Part shown: positions 15,857-23,559 of the stretch, piece after piece
Layout of the letters: every line of letters begins with the position of its first letter
Position numbering within the stretch: position 1 is the first letter of the stretch
NCBI GenBank assembly: GCA_965216905.1
Contig: OZ244213.1
Span: 1 to 64,000 of the forward strand
Direction: 5' to 3'
DNA length: 64,000 nucleotides
From: G965216905 sp965216905
GTDB taxonomy: Bacteria; Actinomycetota; Acidimicrobiia; Spongiisociales; ZC4RG35
The notes under the pieces: model-generated
Seen by the model: only the letters and a program-made list of their open reading frames with translations
The model's database searches: none
Told to the model about the DNA's origin: nothing
Position numbers and translations under genes: made by a program

Positions 15857-17635
15857 ATGACAGACACCTCGCTGCAACCGCTTCTGCGGTTCCGCGCCGC
15901 GGCCATTCGCCGCAGCGTGTTCGTGAGCTGGGCGCTGATCGCGCTGCTGGTGTCGGTCGGCGTCAGCAACGATCTCGTCGAGGAGCCGCGACTCCTGGTG
16001 GGAGCAGCCGGATTCGTGATCATCCTGGCGCTCGCCACCGCCGCCAACTGGGAAAAGGTGCTGGCGAGACGCGGCGGGGCATGGCTGGCCTGGCTGTGGG
16101 CGGTGCTCATGATCATCGGCTTGTCGGTGATCGGGTCGATCGGAGACATGTTCCGGTTCTCACAAGCGTTGTTCGCCGGGATGGTGGCGATCACCGGGCT
16201 CGCACTCGAACCCATAAAGCACGCCACCGTGTCGGCGATCGCCATCATCGCCATGACGGCGGCGGGATCCGTCGCCGGGGCAGCCAACCCCTTCCTGGCG
16301 GTGGCGGCGGTCACGGTCGCCGTGGTGGCCTTCGCAACGGGCCTGATGGGTCTGGAGTTCGAGCGGGAGGCGCGTCGATCGTCTCGGCGCCTGGTGGAAC
16401 TCAACGAACAGCGGCAGGACTTCGAGCGACTGTATGCGGTGACCGCCACGCTCGCCGGGGCCGAGTCTCTCAACGATGGACTGCCTCAGATCGTCGGCAC
16501 CATCTGCCAGTACCTCACGGCCCAGGTCGGCGTCGTCTTCCTGTACCACCCCGACGACCATTCGCTGAGGGTGATGAGCCCGATGTGGGTCAACGGGCAC
16601 ACGCTCGACGTCGGCGATCTCAAGATCCCGGTGAGCGCCGGCGGTGTGGTCCCGCAGGTGTTCCGCTCGGGCCGGCCGATCCTCCTCGACCGGGTGCCTG
16701 AGAATGCCGATCAGCTCGGTGTCATCGGCGAGCTGGGCCTCCGTCAGGCGATGATCGCACCCCTCAAGGTGGAGGGATACAACGTCGGAGCGATCGCGGT
16801 CGGCGATCCCATCGAGACCGACTTCGAAGAGAGCCAGTTGGAGATCCTCGCGTCGCTGGCGGCCCCCGCCGCGTTGGTCCTCTCCCAGCTCGGCCGATAC
16901 GAGGCCGCTTCGGAGATGACCAAACGCATGCAGGAGATCGCACAGATGAAGACCGACTTCGTGTCGGTGGTCAGCCATGAGCTTCGGACGCCGCTCACCT
17001 CGATCATCGGGTCGCTCGACACGGTGGCCCGTCCCGGCCTCGGCCCCGAGCTCACCCAGGATCTCCTGGATTCCGCCCGTCGCCAGGCCGGACGCCTCCA
17101 ACGTCTGATCGAGGACCTGCTGATGGTGTCCCGGATCGACCGCCGGTCGGTGCCCGTCACGATGGAACGGGTGTCGCTCCGTCCCTTCCTCGAGGAGATC
17201 GCCGCCACGATCGTCACCGACCAACCCATCACCATCTCGGTGGAACCGAATGGCCTGCAGGTCTCGGCGGACCCCGACCACCTGGGGCGGGTCTTCATCA
17301 ATCTGCTCGAGAACGCCGCCAAGTACGCGGCCGGGAGTCCGATCGAGGTCATGGCCCGGATGGTGCGCAACCAGGTCGACATCGATGTGATCGACCACGG
17401 CGAGGGAATCCCCGACGAGGAGCGCCATCGCATCTTCGATGCGTTCACCCAGCTGGAACGTTCGGATACCCGGACCAAGGGCGGAACCGGCCTCGGCCTG
17501 TCGATCGTGAAGGGGCTCGTCGAGGCGATGGACGGTCAGGTGGCCGTCGCCGACACCCACGGTGGCGGGACGACCTTCACCGTGACGTTGCAGCCGGCCG
17601 GAGAGCGAGTCGCCGAGCGTCTGGCGGTCTCCTGA
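15857..17635 (+). CDS. Sensor histidine kinase with GAF domain, orphan
   Basis: 592 aa. Residues 1-170 hold about six membrane helices, and a coiled linker leads to a GAF domain (about 195-340; YLTAQVGVVFLYHP, LGLRQAMIAPLKVEGYNVGAIAV). The HisKA domain has the phospho-acceptor SHELRTPLTSIIGS. The HATPase domain has NLLENAAKYA (N box), DHGEGIPDEE (G1) and KGGTGLGLSIVKGL (G2). No response regulator lies nearby, so its partner is encoded elsewhere. The start is the ATG at 15857; a TACAGT hexamer about 30 nt upstream may be the promoter. The frame extends to 15620, but that would overlap the divergent hydrolase. Confidence 0.9.
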   Translation: MTDTSLQPLLRFRAAAIRRSVFVSWALIALLVSVGVSNDLVEEPRLLVGAAGFVIILALATAANWEKVLARRGGAWLAWLWAVLMIIGLSVIGSIGDMFRFSQALFAGMVAITGLALEPIKHATVSAIAIIAMTAAGSVAGAANPFLAVAAVTVAVVAFATGLMGLEFEREARRSSRRLVELNEQRQDFERLYAVTATLAGAESLNDGLPQIVGTICQYLTAQVGVVFLYHPDDHSLRVMSPMWVNGHTLDVGDLKIPVSAGGVVPQVFRSGRPILLDRVPENADQLGVIGELGLRQAMIAPLKVEGYNVGAIAVGDPIETDFEESQLEILASLAAPAALVLSQLGRYEAASEMTKRMQEIAQMKTDFVSVVSHELRTPLTSIIGSLDTVARPGLGPELTQDLLDSARRQAGRLQRLIEDLLMVSRIDRRSVPVTMERVSLRPFLEEIAATIVTDQPITISVEPNGLQVSADPDHLGRVFINLLENAAKYAAGSPIEVMARMVRNQVDIDVIDHGEGIPDEERHRIFDAFTQLERSDTRTKGGTGLGLSIVKGLVEAMDGQVAVADTHGGGTTFTVTLQPAGERVAERLAVS

Positions 17636-17680
17636 CCGGAGGCGGCATCGGAGCCGGACCGGGCGTCGCCGAGCGGCCGC

Positions 17681-18460
17681 TCAGACCCGCTCACCCGCCA
17701 TGGCATGGAAACCGCCATCGACGTGAACGATCTCGCCGGTCGTCATGGGGGCCCAGTCCGACAGGAGGACGCACACCATCCGTGCCACCGGCTCGGGATC
17801 GGTGTCGTCCCAGGTGAGCGGGGAACGCAGACCCCAGGCGTCGTGAAAGTATGAGAATCCGGGTATCGACTTGGCCGCCACCGTGGCGAGCGGGCCGGCG
17901 GACACGGCATTCACCCGAATGCCACGGTCGCCGAGATCGCGCGCCAGGTATCGGGTCACGGATTGGAGGGCCGACTTGGCGACCCCCATCCAGTCATAGA
18001 GGGGCCAGGCCTGGGAGTTGTCGAAGTCCAAGGTGACCAGCGACCCTCCGCCGGACGCCTCCAGCAGCGGCAGCAACCCGACCGCCAGGGTCTTGTACGA
18101 GAACGCCGAGGTCAGGAATGCGATCTGGGCGCTCTCGGCGGGTGTGTTGAGGAAATTCCCACCCAACGCGTCCTCGGGTGCATAGGCAATGGCATGGAGT
18201 GCGCCGTCGACGGCACCCCACCGCTCGTCGAGTTCTCGGCGGAGCCGCTCGACGTGCTCGGGGTCGTTGATGTCCAACTCGATGATCGGGCACTCACGCG
18301 GCAATCGTTGCACCGACCGCTCGGTCAGACGCATGCCGCGGCCGAAGCCGGTGCAGACGATCTCCGCACCCTGTTCCTGGGCGATCCGGGCGGCGTGCCA
18401 GGCGATCGAGTCGTCGGTGAGCACCCCGGTGATGACCAGCCGTTTGCCGTCGAGGATCAT
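17681..18460 (-). CDS. fabI: Enoyl-[acyl-carrier-protein] reductase (NADH), InhA-like FabI
   Basis: 259 aa. It catalyses the last reduction of fatty-acid elongation. The short-chain dehydrogenase fold opens with LVITGVLTDDSIAWHAARI, the FabI-type split NADH site. The active-site block DFDNSQAWPLYDWMGVAKSAL supplies the catalytic Y-x6-K and is close to the mycobacterial InhA version. The C-terminus is MTTGEIVHVDGGFHAM. A GAAGGGA ribosome site precedes the ATG. It stands alone on the minus strand, convergent with the histidine kinase gene 45 bp away. Confidence 0.95.
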   Translation of the reverse strand: MILDGKRLVITGVLTDDSIAWHAARIAQEQGAEIVCTGFGRGMRLTERSVQRLPRECPIIELDINDPEHVERLRRELDERWGAVDGALHAIAYAPEDALGGNFLNTPAESAQIAFLTSAFSYKTLAVGLLPLLEASGGGSLVTLDFDNSQAWPLYDWMGVAKSALQSVTRYLARDLGDRGIRVNAVSAGPLATVAAKSIPGFSYFHDAWGLRSPLTWDDTDPEPVARMVCVLLSDWAPMTTGEIVHVDGGFHAMAGERV

Positions 18461-18527
18461 CGCGATCTTCCCTTCGTCATCTCGAATCCCTTCATGCCCG
18501 CGATCCGTTTCTCGATTCGATGCTCCC

Positions 18528-18977
18528 TCATGACCCGAAGCTCTGTCCGAACGTCGAGATCCCCCGTATCCCCAATCCCATCAAGAACAACGCCAGCAAG
18601 GCGTACGACAGCGCCGGTCGTTTGGCGAGCTGCAGCCGGTAGATGTAGGCGAACGCCAGCGTGAACATGATGACGACACCGTAGAAGACGTGCTGGTTGC
18701 CCGGCTCGATTCCGGACGAGAAGGCAACGATGCCCAGCACGACCTGGGCGATGGCGGCCGCGACCGCGACGCCGAAGACGCTCATGTAGACGCGGCCGGG
18801 ATGCCGTCGGAGGACGGCGAGCAGCAACCCCCACAACCCCACCGCGCCCAGGGCGCCGACCACATACCAACCCGTCAGCCGATGGAGACGGCCGGCGTCG
18901 GCACCGGCGGCCTGGGCCAGGATCGGAGACAGGGCGTGTTGATACACGCTCACGCCGATGGAGTGGGCGAGTGACAT
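18528..18977 (-). CDS. Small four-helix membrane protein, unknown
   Basis: 149 aa. Four hydrophobic segments at about residues 38-58, 67-87, 98-116 and 122-140 are separated by short charged loops (RRHPGR, QLAKRPA). A conserved-looking GIEPGNQHVFYGVV sits between helices 2 and 3. No enzyme motif. A TAACGT hexamer lies about 10 nt upstream of the ATG on the minus strand, suggesting its own, nearly leaderless promoter. The gene lies 67 bp upstream of fabI on the same strand, and the two may be co-transcribed. I do not recognise the family. Confidence 0.7.
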   Translation of the reverse strand: MSLAHSIGVSVYQHALSPILAQAAGADAGRLHRLTGWYVVGALGAVGLWGLLLAVLRRHPGRVYMSVFGVAVAAAIAQVVLGIVAFSSGIEPGNQHVFYGVVIMFTLAFAYIYRLQLAKRPALSYALLALFLMGLGIRGISTFGQSFGS

Positions 18978-19048
18978 ACGACAGGCGACGTTAGCGGGAG
19001 GGTGCCGCGACGCGGGTCACGGCGTTCGGCCGGCGAGCGCTCCGTCGT

Positions 19049-19327
19049 TCAGCGACCCAACTCGACGAGTTGGCCGGTACGGAGATCCAACACGTACTCG
19101 GTCGGCGAGCTGGAGTCGCTGATCCATCGGGCGAGCTGCGCTCCTGGTTCCTTCACGGTCCACCATGCATAGTCCTCACAGCCGCCCGCCAAGACCAGGT
19201 TCCGCGCCACCCGGGCTGCCGAGATCGCTTCGGCCAGGTCATCGAAGGTACCCAAGTCGATCTCCTCGACGGGCGAACCCGGTGATCCTCTCCGATCGAT
19301 CGATTGCTTCACCTCGTACACGCTCAC
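19049..19327 (-). CDS. Small protein of unknown function (92 aa)
   Basis: The GTG start at 19327 overlaps the acyl-CoA synthetase stop by 4 bp (GTGA), so translation is coupled. The sequence is soluble, with an N-terminal beta strand (VYEVKQSI), a helix (DLAEAISAARVARNLV), the unusual GGCEDYAWWTVKEPG, and a C-terminal YVLDLRTGQLVEL hairpin. I recognise no family or catalytic motif. It may be an accessory to the synthetase (inference from coupling only). Confidence 0.65.
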   Translation of the reverse strand: MSVYEVKQSIDRRGSPGSPVEEIDLGTFDDLAEAISAARVARNLVLAGGCEDYAWWTVKEPGAQLARWISDSSSPTEYVLDLRTGQLVELGR

Positions 19328-20955
19328 TCCGTCCGTTCGCCGGCTTCGACGTACAGGTCGGCGTAGGCGTCGCGGATGCGCTTCTTGTCGAACTTGCCGG
19401 TGCCGGTCTTGGGAATCTCGTCGATCAACACGATCTCCTCGGGAATCCACCAGGATGCGACCTTTTCCTCGAGGAACGCCGAGATCTCCGATGGCTGCAG
19501 ATCGGTCCCCGGTTTCGCAACGACGAACGCCGCCGGACGCTCTTGCCACTTGGGATGCTTGAGCCCGACCACGGACGCCTCGGCCACCGCCGGGTGGGCC
19601 ATGATCGTGTTCTCGAGGTCGATCGAACTGATCCACTCCCCGCCCGACTTGATGACGTCTTTCGCCCGATCGGTGATACGGACGTAGCCCTCAGGCGTGA
19701 TCTTGCACACGTCACCCGTGCGCAGCCAGCCGTCGACGAACGATTGTGCAGACCGGGGATCGTCGTAGTACTCGGCCGCGATCCACGGGCCCCTGATCAA
19801 TAGCTCCCCGAAGGCTTCGCCGTCATGGGGCAACGATGCGCCCGATTCGTCGACGATCTTCGCCTGGAGGCCGGGCGCCACCAGTCCGGCCGTCTCCAAG
19901 AAGTCGAGCTTCTTCTCCCATGGCCAGTCGTCCATCTCCGGTTTGAGGGTCGCGACCGACGCAACCGGATTGGTCTCGGTCATCCCCCATCCCTGAATCA
20001 CCTCGATGCCGCGCTCTCGCCAAAACCAATCGATCATCGCCCGGGGGACGGCCGAGCCGCCGCACAGGAACGAACGAATCGAGGACGTGTCGCGGTCGGG
20101 GTGCTCGGTGAGGTGGTGCTGGATGCCGAGCCACACCGTCGGCACACCGGCCGAGAAGGTGACGCGTTCGTTCTCGATCAACCCGACGAGGCCCGGGGCG
20201 CTGAGATCCGGGCCCGGATAGGTCAGCTTGGCGCCCTGGGTGGTCGCCATGAACGGATAACCCCACGCGGCGGCATGAAACATCGGCACCACCGGCATGA
20301 GGTTGTCGCGCGTCGAGAGCGGATAGTTGGCGAGATGCGAGATGGTGTGGAGATAGGTGGACCGCTGGGTGTAGGCCACCCCCTTCGGATTACCGGTCGT
20401 CCCCGACGTGTAACAGAACATCATCGGCGAGCGCTCGTCGAGGAGCGGCCAGCTGCCGAACGGCTCCTCCTCGGCGATGAGGTCCTCGTATGCGATCGCA
20501 CCAGCCACCCCGGCGTCATGCGCAGCCGACGCCGACGGTCCCATCACGACCACCGCCTCCACCGTCTCGAACGTCGGGATCAGCGGTGCCAGCACCGGGA
20601 CGAGGTCGGGGTCGACGAACAGCACCCTGTCCCCGCCGTGGTTCACGATGTATGTGATCTGGTCCGGGAACAGCCGGATGTTGATCGTGTGACAGACCCG
20701 CCCGGTGTTGGCCGTGGCCCAATACAACTCATGATGGCGCTGGTTGTTCCACGCAAAAGTCCCGATCGCCTCTCCCGGCTGGACGCCGAGCCGGGCGAAC
20801 GCCGATGCCAACCGCCGGATGCGGCCGTCGGTCTCGGCGTACGTGTGACGAGCAATCGACCGGTCGGACTCGACAGAGACGATCTCTCGGTCGGGATAGA
20901 TCGACACGGCCCGGTCGTACAGAACGGACAGGTTCAGGGGGAAGTCGTCCATCAT
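19324..20955 (-). CDS. Fatty-acyl-CoA synthetase (AMP-forming)
   Basis: 543 aa. An ANL-superfamily adenylating enzyme that activates medium- or long-chain fatty acids to CoA thioesters. Motifs are the P-loop-like FCYTSGTTGNPKGV, GWGMTETNPVAS, the hinge region LRTGDVCKITPEGYVRITDRAKDVIKSGGEW, and the catalytic lysine near the end in PKTGTGKFDKKRIR. It starts with tandem ATGs (20955 and 20952) 10 bp after the PH-domain gene, so it is probably in one transcript with it. It is a degradation- or uptake-type enzyme rather than biosynthetic, judged by similarity to FadD-type sequences. Confidence 0.92.
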   Translation of the reverse strand: MMDDFPLNLSVLYDRAVSIYPDREIVSVESDRSIARHTYAETDGRIRRLASAFARLGVQPGEAIGTFAWNNQRHHELYWATANTGRVCHTINIRLFPDQITYIVNHGGDRVLFVDPDLVPVLAPLIPTFETVEAVVVMGPSASAAHDAGVAGAIAYEDLIAEEEPFGSWPLLDERSPMMFCYTSGTTGNPKGVAYTQRSTYLHTISHLANYPLSTRDNLMPVVPMFHAAAWGYPFMATTQGAKLTYPGPDLSAPGLVGLIENERVTFSAGVPTVWLGIQHHLTEHPDRDTSSIRSFLCGGSAVPRAMIDWFWRERGIEVIQGWGMTETNPVASVATLKPEMDDWPWEKKLDFLETAGLVAPGLQAKIVDESGASLPHDGEAFGELLIRGPWIAAEYYDDPRSAQSFVDGWLRTGDVCKITPEGYVRITDRAKDVIKSGGEWISSIDLENTIMAHPAVAEASVVGLKHPKWQERPAAFVVAKPGTDLQPSEISAFLEEKVASWWIPEEIVLIDEIPKTGTGKFDKKRIRDAYADLYVEAGERTE

Positions 20956-20965
20956 GTGAGGCACG

Positions 20966-21598
20966 TCACCGCTCCACGTCGTCGCCGAGCAACCGACGCT
21001 TCTGCGTGTTGAACTCGTCGTCGGACAACACGCCCTGTTCCCGCAATCGAGCCAGGGTCTCCAACTCGTTGGCCATCGAGCGGCCGCCACCCCGGCCGAG
21101 TGCCACCGTCCGCTGCTCCCGCACCTGGTAGATGAGCGACTGCAACCCCTCAGGGTCGGGGATGTCGGAGAAACGGCTCTGTCCCTGCTCTCCGGCCGAC
21201 TCGATGAGCAGGTCTCCCGACCGCACCATCCGCTCCCATACGCTCTGGCTGAAGGCCACGTCGTTGATCACCTCGAGCGGGATCTCCTTCCCCCGACGAC
21301 TGGCGATCCCGGCGCGGTAGATGACGCGCTCGTTGGTCACGACGTATTGGGTGGTGAGCCAGACCAGCAGTCGGCGGAGCGACAGCACCATCCAGATCAA
21401 GATGGCTCCGACGATCACCCACCAACGTTCCGGCGTCTCGAGCAACTGCGAGGCGGCCACGATCACGGCGAGTGCCACGATGGCCGCCACCACCGGTCCG
21501 GAGACCACCCACCAATGGGGGCGGAACTCCCGGATGATCTCCTCTTCTGAACTCAGCAGGCGTTTCGGATACGGCACGGTTCGATCGTACTTTCTCAT
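20966..21598 (-). CDS. Membrane protein with bacterial PH domain and C-terminal SHOCT motif
   Basis: 210 aa. It starts MRKYDRTVPYPKRLLSSEEEII at the ATG at 21598; the frame remains open to 21676 but would then cross the terminator hairpin. Two hydrophobic helices at about 29-50 and 55-75 are followed by a bPH_2 domain (TTQYVVTNERVIYRAGIASRRGKEIPLEVINDVAFSQ pattern). The C-terminal ~35 residues are a SHOCT helix (ELETLARLREQGVLSDDEFNTQKRRLL). Proteins like this are membrane-associated with unknown ligands. It lies just downstream of the minus-strand hairpin-rich leader described below. Confidence 0.85.
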   Translation of the reverse strand: MRKYDRTVPYPKRLLSSEEEIIREFRPHWWVVSGPVVAAIVALAVIVAASQLLETPERWWVIVGAILIWMVLSLRRLLVWLTTQYVVTNERVIYRAGIASRRGKEIPLEVINDVAFSQSVWERMVRSGDLLIESAGEQGQSRFSDIPDPEGLQSLIYQVREQRTVALGRGGGRSMANELETLARLREQGVLSDDEFNTQKRRLLGDDVER

Positions 21599-21639
21599 CC
21601 AGGGCTTGCGCAGGGGCGAGACCGTCCGGGTGCGAACGC

Positions 21640-21820
21640 GGAAAACCCCGAGAGAGCCTCCGGCCGAAGCCTTCATCCCTCTCGGGGCTTCCTCTCGCTG
21701 CGACGTGCTCCGGACCCGAAGGCCGGTCCCCGTCCCAGCTTCCGAAGAACCCTCTCAGACTCTCCGATCCGATCCGGGGCGAACCCCGTCTCGGTGAAAT
21801 CGAAGGTATGCGAATCGCGG
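21640..21820 (-). ncRNA. Putative structured leader/small RNA, minus arm of divergent module
   Basis: This non-coding stretch, read on the minus strand, can form several UUCG-capped hairpins in series: CGGGG-UUCG-CCCCG (21775-21788), UUC-UUCG-GAA (21740-21749), GGACC...CC-UUCG-GG..UCC (21712-21728), and the terminator hairpin with an inner GGC-UUCG-GCC. It ends in UUUU. The PH/SHOCT gene starts 42 nt further on, so it could be an attenuating leader of that gene or a separate small RNA. The 5' end is not located. Confidence 0.4.
21641..21687 (-). terminator. Rho-independent terminator T1
   Basis: On the minus strand: stem CCCCGAGAG (21687-21679) pairs with CTCTCGGGG (21654-21646), followed by TTTT. 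The loop holds its own GGC-TTCG-GCC hairpin. The whole ~50-nt element is nearly identical to T2 (22186-22231), in inverted orientation. Confidence 0.7.
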
Positions 21821-21831
21821 GCCGACGTCAA

Positions 21832-21920
21832 GCGAAATCGGCCAGCAAATTTCGCGCTCTCCATCGAGATTTCGCGACGCCGCCCAAGCCGCGAAAAACA
21901 GATGGGAGTCGCGAAATTTC
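21832..21920. promoter_or_regulatory. Cluster of five GCGAAAT boxes in alternating orientation
   Basis: Between the two divergent hairpin arms lie GCGAAAT (21832-21838), AAATTTCGCG (21847-21856), ATTTCGCGAC (21869-21878), GCGAAAAA (21891-21898) and GTCGCGAAATTTC (21908-21920). Boxes 3 and 5 are inverted copies of each other over 10 bp. The stretch is locally richer in A+T than its surroundings. It is best read as a bidirectional operator/promoter region; the binding protein is unknown. Confidence 0.55.
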
Positions 21921-21967
21921 ATGCCCCGAAACCGGCAGATAGAGGTCACCCGGTGGTCTACGATGGC

Positions 21968-22231
21968 GGCGTCGCCAAGAGGGCTCCGGCCCTGGAGGTG
22001 ATCGGTCGGATCGACCAACACGCGGCGGCTTCGGCCACCGGGTGGGGGGCCGATCCCAGGCCGCCGGACCGTCTGGTCGGGATTCCCGAGAGGGGCCCGC
22101 ACCACGCCGGTGCCTTCGGGCACCAGGACTCGTCTCCGGACGAGAACCCGTCTTCGGATGGGTCGACCGGTTCGGGAATGGAGAACCCCGAGAGGGTGGA
22201 AGGCTCCGGCCGGAAGCTCCCTCGGGGTTTT
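21968..22231 (+). ncRNA. Putative structured leader/small RNA, plus arm of divergent module
   Basis: Read on the plus strand this stretch holds a run of perfect short hairpins capped by C(UNCG)G tetraloops: AGGGC-UCCG-GCCCU (21980-21993), GGC-UUCG-GCC (22027-22036), GGUGCC-UUCG-GGCACC (22109-22124), CUCGUC-UCCG-GACGAG (22129-22144) and ACCCGUC-UUCG-GAUGGGU (22146-22163). GGUCG-GAU-CGACC (22004-22016) and the competing pair GACC-GUCU-GGUC / UCGGG-AUU-CCCGA (22067-22089) also fit. It ends in terminator T2. No open frame in it looks coding. TACGAT at 21959-21964 is a possible -10. Confidence 0.5.
22186..22231 (+). terminator. Rho-independent terminator T2
   Basis: CCCCGAGAGG (22186-22195) pairs with CCTCGGGG (22220-22227), leaving one bulged A; TTTT follows (22228-22231). 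The loop is itself palindromic (TCCGGCCGGA core). It is the mirror copy of T1. It lies about 140 nt before the RecB-like nuclease start, so it would end any transcript of the plus arm. Confidence 0.7.
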
Positions 22232-22238
22232 CTGCGTC

Positions 22239-22277
22239 CCCAGGGTTTCTGTGCCCAGGGTTTCTGTGCCCAGGCTC
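22239..22277 (+). repeat. 15-bp tandem repeat, 2.7 copies
   Basis: CCCAGGGTTTCTGTG occurs at 22239-22253 and again at 22254-22268, followed by a decayed third copy (CCCAGGCTCTG). It sits directly after terminator T2 and before the nuclease promoter. It may be a slippage product or a protein-binding array; nothing decides between these. Confidence 0.7.
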
Positions 22278-22374
22278 TGCATCATCGGGTGCTGCAGCTT
22301 CTCGACCGGTGATACGACCCCGACTTCCGTCCAGAATCACAAACGTGTCATTCCCGACCGGTATGGTGTCGACC

Positions 22375-23169
22375 ATGACACTCGAGACGTTGTCACCGAG
22401 CCGAGCGGCCGACTTCAAGGTCTGTCCGCAGCTCTACCGCTTCCGGTCGATCGACCGCCTGCCGGAGCCGACCACCGTGCACCAGGCGCGCGGCACCACC
22501 GCCCATCTGGCGCTCCAGCGTCTCTTCGATCGGCCGCGGTCTGAACGGGTGCCAGAGCTCCTGTTCCAGCTCTTCCGCGAAGCATGGACCGAACTCCGAC
22601 ACGACGAGGAGCATGCCGCGCTGTTCGAGACCCTCGAATCCGAACGCCGCTGGGGCATGGAGAGCATGACGTTGCTCGCCAACTACTTCTCCATCGAGGA
22701 TCCCCGCACGTTCGATCCGGCCGATCGAGAGCTCGACATGGCCGAGGACCTCGACGGCATGACCATCCGAGGCATCCTCGATCGGATCGACCGGCGCCCC
22801 GACGGCGCACTGGTGATCACCGACTACAAGACCGGACGGGCGCCACCGGAACGGTATGCCCTCCCGGCGTTCTTCGCACTGAAGATCTACGCACTGCTCA
22901 TTCGCCGCCGGTTGGAGGAGACGCCTCGTGAGCTGCGCCTCCTCTACCTCAACGGACCCACCATGTACCGGATCGAGGTCGACGACCGACAGCTCGATGC
23001 CATGGAGCGGCAACTGCGAGCGCTCTGGAGCGCCATCGATGCCGCGATCGACAACGACCGATTCCCGGCGAGACCGGGAAGACTGTGCGGATGGTGCTCC
23101 TTCCAAGACGTCTGCCCCGCCTTCGCAGACGAAGGAGCGCGCCGGGAGGACACCCGCCGCGCCGGTTGA
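22375..23169 (+). CDS. RecB/Cas4-like PD-(D/E)XK nuclease with Fe-S cluster cysteines
   Basis: 264 aa. A RecB-family exonuclease (COG2887 type). The nuclease core reads H in TTAHLALQRLF, D in ILDRIDR and the catalytic VITDYKTG (D-x-K). Four cysteines fit an iron-sulphur site: C in KVCPQLYRF near residue 18 and C-x2-C-x5-C in CGWCSFQDVCPAF near the end, as in AddB/Cas4 nucleases. TATGGT at 22362-22367 ends 7 nt before the ATG, so transcription is probably leaderless. It precedes a two-subunit helicase-nuclease that carries the same kind of nuclease domain; a joint role in DNA end processing is inferred. Confidence 0.88.
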   Translation: MTLETLSPSRAADFKVCPQLYRFRSIDRLPEPTTVHQARGTTAHLALQRLFDRPRSERVPELLFQLFREAWTELRHDEEHAALFETLESERRWGMESMTLLANYFSIEDPRTFDPADRELDMAEDLDGMTIRGILDRIDRRPDGALVITDYKTGRAPPERYALPAFFALKIYALLIRRRLEETPRELRLLYLNGPTMYRIEVDDRQLDAMERQLRALWSAIDAAIDNDRFPARPGRLCGWCSFQDVCPAFADEGARREDTRRAG

Positions 23170-23183
23170 CGACTCGGCTCATC

Positions 23184-23221
23184 GGTGCCGAGCCACCCGG
23201 CTTCGGCACCGACCCTCTTTT
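23184..23221 (+). terminator. Rho-independent terminator after the nuclease gene
   Basis: GGTGCCGAGCC (23184-23194) pairs with GGCTTCGGCACC (23199-23210) around an ACCC loop with one bulged T, followed by the T-rich CCTCTTTT. It separates the nuclease from the next promoter at 23239. Confidence 0.65.
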
Positions 23222-23251
23222 CTGTCATCGCCGGCCGATAGGTTGCCGGAC

Positions 23252-23476
23252 ATGGACACCACCAACCGGGTTCCCACCCAAGCGCACATCACGGACCGGA
23301 ACACCCACGGGGACACTCCCGACCAATCATCGCCATCCGACCGGCCATCCGCCTCGCGGCTCGAAATCGCCCTGAGCGAGGCCGGCATCGGCTTCACCGT
23401 CGTGGCCGACTCCGACGCCGGCTCCCTCTCGGCCGGAGCTTGTCCGGTGTGTCGGCCGCACCCGATGGCGGCCTGA
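23252..23476 (+). CDS. Hypothetical small protein (74 aa)
   Basis: ATG at 23252 with TAGGTT (23239-23244) ending 7 nt upstream, the same leaderless arrangement as its neighbours. The first ~35 residues are polar and disordered-looking (THGDTPDQSSPSDRPSA). A short ordered part follows, RLEIALSEAGIGFTVVADSDAG, then a terminal CPVCRPH. No family recognised. It lies between the nuclease and the helicase pair and may be spurious; the promoter-like spacing is the main support. Confidence 0.4.
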   Translation: MDTTNRVPTQAHITDRNTHGDTPDQSSPSDRPSASRLEIALSEAGIGFTVVADSDAGSLSAGACPVCRPHPMAA

Positions 23477-23559
23477 GAAGTGCAGACCCATCGCACCACG
23501 ACGGCATCGTGTCGGAGCGAGCGCTGACGAGATCATCGACCCGCCCTATGGTCGACCGG

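Noticed and set aside
21640..22231. Interpretation of the two terminator-like copies as the inverted ends of a small mobile element
   Set aside because: There is no transposase frame between them, no target duplication seen, and each copy has a correctly placed T-tract for outward transcription.
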